DNA of 12,514 nucleotides from Deltaproteobacteria bacterium (GTDB lineage: Bacteria > Desulfobacterota > Desulfobulbia > Desulfobulbales > SURF-16): positions 1-12,514 of the forward strand of contig JAOZSN010000086.1 of the NCBI GenBank assembly GCA_029939635.1, given 5' to 3'. A program made the position numbers and the translations under genes. The notes beneath the pieces were generated by a model. The model saw only the letters and a list, made by a program, of their open reading frames with translations, did not search any database and had not been told where the DNA came from. This document shows positions 7,145 to 12,514 of the stretch, piece after piece. Numbering within the stretch: the stretch's first letter is position 1; each line of letters opens with the position of its first letter.

Positions 7145-7177
7145 AAAATGGGTATTAAAGCACAGAACATATACCCA
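7145..7177 (-). terminator. Possible terminator hairpin downstream of tsaC
   Basis: On the minus strand TGGGTAT pairs with ATACCCA (plus-strand positions 7171-7177 and 7149-7155) around a 15-nt loop, followed by a short T-run (7145-7148). It lies about 70 nt past the tsaC stop. The stem is AT-rich at one end and the T-run is only four long, so the call is tentative. Confidence 0.35.
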
Positions 7178-7246
7178 AATAAATACTTCCATATTAGTTA
7201 TAGCAAAATAAAAGTTACAGGAGCCAGCGTTTTTATTGATTTTTTT

Positions 7247-7849
7247 TTATAGCGACAAAAGACTAACGGGGAGGGAAGCAGAAGGCAGCACACCTTCACG
7301 GAGGAGCATGGCCTGACCATTGTGGCAGCCAACCAGAGTCGAACCCTTACCACCAGGAGTGCTGCCACCATCGAGGAAAAAATCAATTTTAGTTGGAAAT
7401 TGAGCCTGCACCTCAGCAATGGAGCAGGCAGGGGAATGGTCAGAGATATTGGCACTGGTGGCGGTGATAGCGTGACCAAGGAGGACAAGAAAATCTCGAG
7501 CCACAGGATGGGGAGAGAGCCGCACTCCCACCGTTGACGTGTCAGCGGTGAGTAATGATGACAGGGAGGAAAGGGCAGGACAGACCAAAGTAAGCGGGGC
7601 TGGCCACAGGGAAACAAGGGGTTGCAGGCAGGTCGGCACTTCAGCAACAAGAGAAGTAATATCCTCTACCGAGGGTATAAGAGTGAGAAGAGGTTTCTGA
7701 ATAGGCCTCTGCTTCACCTCATACAACCGGGCCAAGGCTCCATCATTAAAAGGATCCACAGCCAGGCCATAGTAAGTTTCAGTGGGAAAGGCGACAATAC
7801 CGCCCTGCCGAATAATAACAGCAGCCTGCTGCAGATCATTGTTATTCAT
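7247..7849 (-). CDS. tsaC: L-threonylcarbamoyladenylate synthase (Sua5/YciO/YrdC family)
   Basis: The enzyme makes L-threonylcarbamoyl-AMP from threonine, bicarbonate and ATP, the first step of the universal t6A37 tRNA modification, in the cytosol. The 200 residues hold the family signatures in order: FPTETYYGL (21-29), KQRPIQKPL (46-54, with the Lys/Arg that bind substrate), WPAPLTLV (82-89), ATSANIS (130-136), GSTLV (169-173) and LREG (183-186). The length is that of the short TsaC type without the Sua5 C-terminal domain. I place the start at the ATG at 7847-7849 (MNNNDLQQAA), where homology begins; the frame is open to 7975 but that part overlaps purDE and looks non-homologous. It follows purDE by 40 bp on the same strand, so co-transcription is likely. 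Confidence 0.93.
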   Translation of the reverse strand: MNNNDLQQAAVIIRQGGIVAFPTETYYGLAVDPFNDGALARLYEVKQRPIQKPLLTLIPSVEDITSLVAEVPTCLQPLVSLWPAPLTLVCPALSSLSSLLTADTSTVGVRLSPHPVARDFLVLLGHAITATSANISDHSPACSIAEVQAQFPTKIDFFLDGGSTPGGKGSTLVGCHNGQAMLLREGVLPSASLPVSLLSL

Positions 7850-7889
7850 AAAACCCAGGGAATAAGAGGATAGAAACCTGGTACCTTTT

Positions 7890-9653
7890 TTACACCTGCA
7901 AATTACGCGCCTTGGCATCAACCTCAGCAGCCATCTCGCTCTTAAAATCAGCCAATTTCTGCTGCAGATCAACATTGCTGATGGCCATCATCTGACAGGC
8001 AAGAATAGCACCATTCTTGGCCCCAGGCTTACCAATACCCATGGTAGCCACCGGCACACCTGGAGGCATCTGCACGGTAGCAAGCAAGGCATCAAGGCCA
8101 CTCAAGGGAGAGGCATCAATGGGCACACCAATTATTGGCACGGTAGTATGGGCGGCCAGCACCCCTGCCAAATGAGCAGCCATGCCAGCACCAGCTATAA
8201 TGACCTGCACACCACGAGACCGAGCACCTTCAGCAAAGGCAGCGGCCCGGGCCGGAGTGCGGTGGGCCGAGGCCACAGTGATTTCAAACTCCACATCCAT
8301 CTTGCGCAGAAAATCCACTGCAGCCTGCATGATCCCCAAATCAGAATCACTGCCCATAATAATCCCGACCTTAGGAGCACCAAGGCGCCGCAAGGCCTTG
8401 CCAGCAATATCACGCCGAAAATAACAGTCCTGCCAGGAAATTTTAGCCACAGCATCATAGGCATTCTTCACCGCCAACTGCAAGGTTTCAGCAATGGCAG
8501 TCACCCCAAGAACACGACCACCAGTACAGACAATATCTTCATCACGACGGGCAGTACCGGCATGAAAGACCACCACATCTTTTACTGCACCTGCTGCTGC
8601 AAGACCTGAAATAACATGACCCTTTTCATAGGAACCAGGATAGCCACCAGCTGCCATCACCACACAGACTGTGGGACGGGGATCAATATCCAGGCTGATG
8701 GTATGGAGCTGACCATCAATAATGGCCTCCACCACATCAACAAGATCATTCTTCAGGCGCATAAGCAGTGGCTGGGCCTCTGGATCACCAAAACGGCAAT
8801 TAAACTCCAGCACCTTGATCTTACCATCTTTAATCATTAACCCGGCATAGAGCATCCCTTTGAAAGGTCGACCCTCTGCCTCCATGGCCTTCACCGTGGG
8901 CAGCATGACAGTATTCATCACCTCTGCATGGATTTCACTGGTCACCACAGGGGCAGGAGAATAGGCCCCCATACCGCCGGTATTCGGGCCAGTATCACCC
9001 TCATAGACAGCCTTATGATCCTGGGAGGTGGGCAGAGGCAAGACAGTCTTACCATCGGTAAAGGCAATAAAAGAGGCCTCTTCACCCTCAAGAAACTCTT
9101 CCAAAATCACCTCGTTACCTGCCGCACCAAAGGCCTTATCTTTCATAATAAGATCAATGGCCTGCCGCCCCTCTTCAAGGCTCAGGGCGACAATAACGCC
9201 TTTGCCGGCCGCTAAGCCATCGGCCTTGACCACCAAAGGAGCACCCATGATTTCAAGTTGATCCAAAGCAGCCTGACGATCAGTAAAGCAATGGTAGTCG
9301 GCGCTGGGGATATTGTACTTGGCCAGGAGATCCTTCATGAAAACCTTGCTACCCTCCAAGGCAGCAGCACCCTGACCAGGACCAAAGGTACGTAAACCTT
9401 TTTCAGTGAACCTGTCGACAATACCTAAAGACAAAGCAACCTCTGGGCCAACAATGGTCAGATCAATGGTCTGCTTTTCGGCAAAGTCGAGCAGACCATC
9501 AATATCCTCAGCACCAATATCAACACAGGTTGCCAGATCAGCAATACCGCCATTACCAGGGGCACAGAAAATCTCATTAACCTTGGCACTCTGAGCCAGT
9601 TTCCAGACCAGAGCATGCTCACGTCCTCCAGAACCAATAACCAGTACTTTCAT
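7890..9653 (-). CDS. purDE: Fused phosphoribosylamine-glycine ligase (PurD) and N5-CAIR mutase (PurE)
   Basis: This is one 587-residue chain with two purine biosynthesis enzymes. Residues 1-422 are PurD (GAR synthetase): VIGSGGREHAL at the start, an ATP-grasp core with VVKADGLAAGKG (141-152), QDHKAVYEGDTGPNTGGMGAYSP (about 211-233) and LEFNCRFGDPE (282-292). Residues 428-587 are a class I PurE: GSDSD (434-438), SAHRTP (462-467; H464 is the probable catalytic His), GAGMAAHLAG (488-497) and GVPIDASPLSGLDALL. The junction is only a few residues (GAP, 425-427), and no stop or ribosome site separates the halves. PurD makes GAR, whereas PurE acts several steps later, so the fused steps are not adjacent in the pathway. 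Start ATG 9651-9653 agrees with the family N-terminus; a GAGAG Shine-Dalgarno lies about 12 nt upstream. A sigma70-type promoter is at 9681-9709. tsaC follows. Confidence 0.95.
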   Translation of the reverse strand: MKVLVIGSGGREHALVWKLAQSAKVNEIFCAPGNGGIADLATCVDIGAEDIDGLLDFAEKQTIDLTIVGPEVALSLGIVDRFTEKGLRTFGPGQGAAALEGSKVFMKDLLAKYNIPSADYHCFTDRQAALDQLEIMGAPLVVKADGLAAGKGVIVALSLEEGRQAIDLIMKDKAFGAAGNEVILEEFLEGEEASFIAFTDGKTVLPLPTSQDHKAVYEGDTGPNTGGMGAYSPAPVVTSEIHAEVMNTVMLPTVKAMEAEGRPFKGMLYAGLMIKDGKIKVLEFNCRFGDPEAQPLLMRLKNDLVDVVEAIIDGQLHTISLDIDPRPTVCVVMAAGGYPGSYEKGHVISGLAAAGAVKDVVVFHAGTARRDEDIVCTGGRVLGVTAIAETLQLAVKNAYDAVAKISWQDCYFRRDIAGKALRRLGAPKVGIIMGSDSDLGIMQAAVDFLRKMDVEFEITVASAHRTPARAAAFAEGARSRGVQVIIAGAGMAAHLAGVLAAHTTVPIIGVPIDASPLSGLDALLATVQMPPGVPVATMGIGKPGAKNGAILACQMMAISNVDLQQKLADFKSEMAAEVDAKARNLQV

Positions 9654-9680
9654 AATCGTCGTTCACTCTCTTCTTAAATG

Positions 9681-9709
9681 TTTATAGGCATGCATCTGTC
9701 ACTACGCAA
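9681..9709 (-). promoter_or_regulatory. Sigma70-type promoter for purDE
   Basis: On the minus strand TTGCGT (plus 9704-9709) is 17 nt from TATAAA (plus 9681-9686). A start site near 9675 would give a leader of about 22 nt carrying the purDE ribosome site. Spacing is ideal and the -10 box is one mismatch from consensus; the -35 is weaker. Confidence 0.6.
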
Positions 9710-9716
9710 CTGACAG
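9696..9716. promoter_or_regulatory. Dyad over the purDE -35 box (operator candidate)
   Basis: CTGTCA (9696-9701) and TGACAG (9711-9716) are perfect inverted half-sites 9 nt apart. The -35 hexamer (9704-9709) lies exactly between them, so a dimeric protein bound here would block the polymerase. It is not the enteric PurR site (ACGCAAACGTTTGCGT). The regulator is unknown; the divergent TetR protein is one candidate. Confidence 0.4.
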
Positions 9717-9737
9717 CATCACAAACCATTGAATACC

Positions 9738-9792
9738 CTGGATCCCCGCCTTTACTGAGATGCCCCTCTGTTACTCCCGCAAAGGCGAGAGC
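9738..9792. repeat. Degenerate CCCGC-type dispersed repeat
   Basis: CTGGATCCCCGCCTTT (9739-9753 region) and TTACTCCCGCAAAGGCGAGA (9771-9790) resemble the two halves of the common bacterial TGGATTCCCGC / CATTCCCGCGAAAGCGGG dispersed repeat. The arms (CCCGCCTTT and AAAGGCGAG) still pair partly. The copy is decayed, and the assignment rests on memory of the family. Confidence 0.4.
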
Positions 9793-9823
9793 TAAGCGCA
9801 GACTTCAGTCTATCGTCGCTTAG
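9792..9823. repeat. Nested inverted repeat / hairpin
   Basis: CTAAGCG (9792-9798) pairs with CGCTTAG (9817-9823), and inside it AGACT (9800-9804) pairs with AGTCT (9807-9811) around a 2-nt TC loop, with a 1-nt and 5-nt asymmetric bulge between the two stems. All 12 pairs are Watson-Crick. No T-run follows on either strand. Confidence 0.6.
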
Positions 9824-9864
9824 ATTAAGGACAGACATTAGCTGATAGCGGATAGATAAATAGA

Positions 9865-9975
9865 TGTCAAGGGGACAAATAGAACCTGAATCATGGCTTG
9901 AGCATGGATTGAAAACGTTGATAGAGAGAAAAAAATGAATGATAAACTACAGGTTTCTCATATTTATCCTTGACA
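9865..9975. repeat. Inverted-repeat (MITE-like) element with about 25-bp imperfect ends
   Basis: The left end starts TGTCAAGGGGACAAATAG and reaches GAACCTG (9882-9888); the right end runs from CAGGTTTC (9950-9957) through TATTTATCCTTGACA (9961-9975). The outer 8 bp (TGTCAAGG/CCTTGACA) are perfect and the inner parts match with short gaps. The 111-bp span has no coding capacity. Its last six bases are the TTGACA used as a -35 box. Confidence 0.5.
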
Positions 9976-9998
9976 CCCAACAACTCCGTATCTATCAT
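9970..9998 (+). promoter_or_regulatory. Strong sigma70-type promoter toward tetR
   Basis: The perfect -35 TTGACA (9970-9975), a 17-nt spacer and TATCAT (9993-9998) fit sigma70 well. A start near 10005 would give a leader of about 210 nt before the TetR ATG at 10216. The -35 box is the outer end of the inverted repeat 9865-9975. Confidence 0.6.
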
Positions 9999-10202
9999 AA
10001 CCTCAAAAAATGAATCCCTATTCATAATGATGTCTCTTAGTAAACCATGCAAGATGAGTCACTCCCCCCCGTCCTCCCCTTAAGGATCCGCCTTATTCCG
10101 AGAACAGGGGCCACCCTTTCTATCTCGTAACTCATTATTTTAATTTAATTTTCTTTGGTGCTCATCCTACTTAAATTTATTTACAGTGAGGGGAGGGACC
10201 AC

Positions 10203-10232
10203 ATGCACAATTGTGATGCGCATTTCAGATAA
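10203..10232 (+). CDS. Possible 9-codon leader ORF overlapping the tetR start
   Basis: An ATG at 10203 sits 4-5 nt after the strongest ribosome-binding sequence of the region (GGGGAGGGA, 10190-10198) and reads MHNCDAHFR before TAA at 10230-10232. It overlaps the TetR start (10216) in another frame, so ribosomes ending here could restart on tetR. Such short frames arise by chance; the spacing is its only support. Confidence 0.25.
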   Translation: MHNCDAHFR

Positions 10233-10797
10233 ACACAGCAAAATAACCCAGGCAGCGGTCAAAGTCTTTGCCCGCAAAGGATTTTTTAACGCCAGAATAT
10301 CCGATATTGCCAAGGAGGCAAAGGTTGCCGATGGCACCATCTACCTCTATTTCAATAATAAATATGACATCCTGATTTCACTCTTTGAGGATGAGATAGG
10401 CAAAATCATTCTCCAGGTCAAGCTCCTCCTTGAAGAGGAAAGTGATCCGGGCAAGAAACTGTATATCTTTGCCCTACACCACCTCAAGCTTCTTGATAAG
10501 AAAAAAGATCTGGCAGAAGTATTACAGATGGAATTACGCCAGTCTAATAAATTCATGAAGGAGTATCGGAACACCAAATTCATCGAATATATTGACATCA
10601 TCTCAGCCATCATCCATCAAGGCCAAGAAGAAAATATTTTTGACCCTACTGTTGCCCCTGGCATTGCCAAACGGGCCATCTTCGGGGCCTTAGATGAAAT
10701 GTCCCGCCTCTGGGTTCTTGACGAAAACCCGCCCTACACCATCGAAGAAACCGCCCAGCAGTTGAGCAACCTGTTTTTAAAGGGGCTTACCTTGTAA
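10216..10797 (+). CDS. TetR/AcrR-family transcriptional regulator, FadR (YsiA)-like
   Basis: The protein has 193 residues from the ATG at 10216. The N-terminal helix-turn-helix covers about residues 8-52: KITQAAVKVFARKGFF, then ISDIAKEAKVADGTIYLYFNNKYDIL, the standard TetR recognition helix with its Tyr and Phe. The start of the ligand domain (ISLFEDEIGKI) resembles Bacillus FadR/YsiA, a fatty acyl-CoA-responsive repressor of beta-oxidation; that is a family resemblance and the ligand here is unknown. The frame extends back to a GTG at 10186, but homology begins at MRISDKH, and the Shine-Dalgarno (10190-10198) lies inside that extension. Its spacing to 10216 is long (about 17 nt), so initiation may be unusual. 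It is transcribed divergently from purDE and convergently with greA; no obvious target gene is adjacent. Confidence 0.9.
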   Translation: MRISDKHSKITQAAVKVFARKGFFNARISDIAKEAKVADGTIYLYFNNKYDILISLFEDEIGKIILQVKLLLEEESDPGKKLYIFALHHLKLLDKKKDLAEVLQMELRQSNKFMKEYRNTKFIEYIDIISAIIHQGQEENIFDPTVAPGIAKRAIFGALDEMSRLWVLDENPPYTIEETAQQLSNLFLKGLTL

Positions 10798-10896
10798 CCC
10801 AAAGGTGTTAGACCTTAGCCGAAAAGACGCAAAAACAATCTGTACATCTAATACCTACCTGCCACTACCGAAGACCTCCTCCACAACACCTTCAAT

Positions 10897-11382
10897 CTAC
10901 GGCATTTCACCGCACGCTATGTTTACAATCTCCAACTGCTTAATACCACTGGGCGTCTTCACCTCAAATTCGTCCCCTTCCTCTTTGCCAATCATGGCCT
11001 GTCCCCAGGGGGAGGTTACAGAAATAGAACCCTTTTTAACATCCGATTCCTCAGTACCAAGAAGCTGATAGACAACCTCATCATCGGTATCCAAGTCTAC
11101 CACGGTTACCACCGAGCCAAACACAGCACGGCCAAGGGGGACCTTAGTACAATCAATCAACTCGGCCCGACCCAGTTTATCTTTAAGTGTCATGATGCGC
11201 CCTTCAATAAGGGCCTGACGCTCTTTTGCGGCATGATACTCTGCATTTTCCTTCAAATCACCGTGGGCACGGGCAATCTCAATGGCCTTGACCACATCAA
11301 CTCGATCAGTACTCTGCAGGCGTTGCAACTCATCGCGTAATTTCTGATGCCCAGTTTTAGACATTGGCACACGCTCAACCAT
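10897..11382 (-). CDS. greA: Transcription elongation factor GreA
   Basis: GreA enters the RNA polymerase secondary channel and stimulates cleavage of backtracked transcripts. The 161 residues fit the usual 158. Residues 1-78 are the antiparallel coiled coil with the tip HGDLKENAEYHAAKE, where D42 and E45 are the acidic residues that position the catalytic metal. About 83-158 are the FKBP-like domain with SPWGQAMIGKEEGDEFEV and TPSGIKQLEIVNI. ATG 11380-11382 has a strong AAGGAG Shine-Dalgarno, 7 nt away. The stop is TAG. Upstream, minus-strand CAACAA/TTTATA (plus 11441-11467) reads TTGTTG-N15-TATAAA, a possible promoter with short spacing, giving a leader of about 50 nt. The leader holds a 4-bp AGGG/CCCT hairpin. 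greA is the next gene after the beta-barrel gene (122 bp). Confidence 0.97.
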   Translation of the reverse strand: MVERVPMSKTGHQKLRDELQRLQSTDRVDVVKAIEIARAHGDLKENAEYHAAKERQALIEGRIMTLKDKLGRAELIDCTKVPLGRAVFGSVVTVVDLDTDDEVVYQLLGTEESDVKKGSISVTSPWGQAMIGKEEGDEFEVKTPSGIKQLEIVNIACGEMP

Positions 11383-11504
11383 TGGTTATCTCCTTAAAAA
11401 TATTAATTAACAGGGTGGTTCCCTATTTTGTCTTTGTATTTTTATATCTGGCAGAGCCGATCAACAATAACAGGCCCACCGTTCCAACTCTTGGTCGTAA
11501 TCTA

Positions 11505-12514
11505 TTACCAACGATAGACTAACTCACCCATAATTTTTTTAGCACGGTACTTATCAGAATTTTCCAAACTCCCCACCACATTCACATCCCAGCCAGCACG
11601 TATCTCTGTGGCAAGGGTCAGCCCACCATAATGAAGGGCCTGGCCGGTGGAGTCATGCCCCAGGCGATACTCACAGGCGACAAATCCCGGCACAGCGCGG
11701 CCCATAATATCGTCAAAAAAACGATGCTTATAGTAGAGGGAAAAATCATTGCGCCAGTAACTGGCCGGTGACCAGTAGGGACGATCCGACTCCCATGCTC
11801 CACTGCCAGGATCCGTAGTGCGGGAACCATCCTGGCTATCCATATACTCATAGGCAAAACGCAGTCGGATAAAATCAGGATCGGGCAGAAAAATATAACC
11901 GACATCAAAGCCATAGCCATTCTGCTGATTATTATCTGAGTAATCAACATGAAAAAGTCGGCCACTAGCCTGCAGGCGAGGCAGAAGATCCAACCGTGCT
12001 CCAACCTCATACTCCTGTGCATTTATCCCGGAAGCCACACTTTCCAGAGTATCAGCCACCACCCTGCATTTTAAATCAATATACCCTTCAAACTTATCCC
12101 CGGCAACACCTGTCATCATGACTTGGTAAATTCCAGTATCAGAACCATCATCCAAGCGATGAACACCTCCCATAAACTGCAAGCGAAGGTGATTGAACAC
12201 GGTGGTAAAATAAGAGAGAGACAACTCATTGGCAGTGCGTCCTGCCTGCTGATCTACCGAAGAGTAGCGCACATGATCACCAGAGACAAGAAACTGGTCT
12301 CGAGGTCGTAAACTGAGCCAACCCATAAGGACCGCTCTATTTTCATATATATCCTTATGGCCAGCCCAGCCCTCCTCCTGCCGAAAGGTGTACTGAAGAC
12401 CGGTCTGAGGCCGTCTCTTGCGCATATTCCGCCCCATAGCCAAGGGCAATCCTGGAAAATCAGGATGATTGGCCTGAATCTGCTCATAGATCAAAGCCTC
12501 ATCACCAATCCGCC
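11505..12514 (-). CDS. Outer-membrane beta-barrel protein, C-terminal part (5' truncated by window end)
   Basis: The frame is open from the window end to TAA at 11505-11507, about 336 residues, without a signal peptide, so the N-terminus lies beyond 12514. The TTG at 12492-12494 is an internal Leu, not a start: upstream codons RIGDEA continue the same sequence. The first 45 residues (EALIYEQIQANHPDFPGLPLA) look like the end of a helical, possibly TPR, region. The remainder alternates short aromatic, polar beta strands with turns rich in Asp, Gly and Asn (for example LYYKHRFFDDIMG, LGHDSTGQALHYGG) and ends in the strand ELVYRW, a C-terminal aromatic beta signal for BAM-dependent assembly. This resembles the barrel of TPR-plus-porin exopolysaccharide export proteins (PgaA/BcsC type), an analogy I hold loosely. 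It lies upstream of greA on the same strand. Confidence 0.7.
   Translation of the reverse strand, partial: RIGDEALIYEQIQANHPDFPGLPLAMGRNMRKRRPQTGLQYTFRQEEGWAGHKDIYENRAVLMGWLSLRPRDQFLVSGDHVRYSSVDQQAGRTANELSLSYFTTVFNHLRLQFMGGVHRLDDGSDTGIYQVMMTGVAGDKFEGYIDLKCRVVADTLESVASGINAQEYEVGARLDLLPRLQASGRLFHVDYSDNNQQNGYGFDVGYIFLPDPDFIRLRFAYEYMDSQDGSRTTDPGSGAWESDRPYWSPASYWRNDFSLYYKHRFFDDIMGRAVPGFVACEYRLGHDSTGQALHYGGLTLATEIRAGWDVNVVGSLENSDKYRAKKIMGELVYRW

Larger units (their letters stand above)
9654..10185. other. Gene-free divergent intergenic region between purDE and tetR
   Basis: These 532 bp hold no convincing gene. They contain the purDE promoter with an overlapping dyad, a degenerate CCCGC-type repeat, a strong hairpin (9792-9823), an inverted-repeat element (9865-9975), the tetR promoter, and a long tetR leader with a seven-C tract (10064-10070). 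Short frames such as a 17-codon one starting with ATGATG near 10027 lack a ribosome site. Confidence 0.7.

Noticed and set aside
7850..7975. A longer tsaC start at 7975
   Set aside because: The extra 42 residues overlap the end of purDE and are Arg/Leu-rich without family similarity; homology begins at 7849.
10064..10070. Seven-C tract as a phase-variation site
   Set aside because: It is in a non-coding leader and too short to be persuasive without population data.
10186..10215. GTG start for tetR at 10186
   Set aside because: No Shine-Dalgarno precedes it, and the strong purine-rich ribosome site would lie inside the coding region; TetR homology starts at 10216.
10800..10815. AAGGT/ACCTT hairpin after tetR as a terminator
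   Set aside because: It is a 5-bp stem without a T-run on either strand.
10805..11068. Plus-strand frame after tetR
   Set aside because: Most of it is the antisense of greA, and there is no ribosome site or recognisable product.
12254..12494. TTG 12492-12494 as the start of the beta-barrel gene
   Set aside because: The frame stays open to the window edge, and a barrel protein needs a signal peptide, which is absent here.

Overview
This is a protein-dense, moderate-GC bacterial window, mostly transcribed from the minus strand. Gene content and intergenic repeats suggest a Desulfobacterota (former Deltaproteobacteria) genome, perhaps near Desulfotalea/Desulfobulbaceae. The pointers are a fused purD-purE gene, a CheR of the STGQE type, and a small inverted-repeat element ending in TGATGGACTCGTAAAAAGTC, a type I associate with that phylum. 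The taxonomic call is an inference from memory, not something the sequence proves.

Layout. Bases 1-83 (+) are the tail of a response regulator. From about 7014 down to 108 (-) lies a signalling cluster, in transcription order: an HPt phosphotransfer protein, an HDOD-domain protein, a cytosolic hybrid histidine kinase with a C-terminal receiver, CheB, CheR, and a HEAT-repeat protein ending in a CheY-like receiver. The HDOD and kinase genes overlap by ATGA. No CheA, CheW or chemoreceptor gene is visible, so this is an atypical Che-like set. The lone HPt could link the hybrid kinase to the receivers of CheB and the HEAT protein. cheB has an in-frame TAG at codon 40, although its promoter-proximal start, Shine-Dalgarno and all receiver and esterase signature residues on both sides of the stop are present.

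Upstream (still -) is a housekeeping pair: purD-purE (two non-adjacent purine biosynthesis steps in one chain) followed by an L-threonylcarbamoyladenylate synthase (tsaC/yrdC). A 532-bp divergent intergenic region (9654-10185) separates purDE from a plus-strand TetR-family regulator resembling FadR/YsiA. It holds a promoter facing each way, a dyad over the purDE -35 box, hairpins and an inverted-repeat element that supplies the tetR -35 box. Convergent to tetR are greA (-) and, at the right edge, the 3' part of an outer-membrane beta-barrel gene (-) cut by the window end.

Intergenic DNA is notable: an imperfect palindromic repeat (6522-6662) has a diverged relative between the kinase and cheB (about 3802-3880), and a different MITE-like element (7030-7129) abuts the HPt gene. 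The most interesting items are the amber codon in cheB, the repeat family inside the signalling cluster, the HEAT-receiver fusion within a CheA-less Che cluster, and the structured tetR leader.
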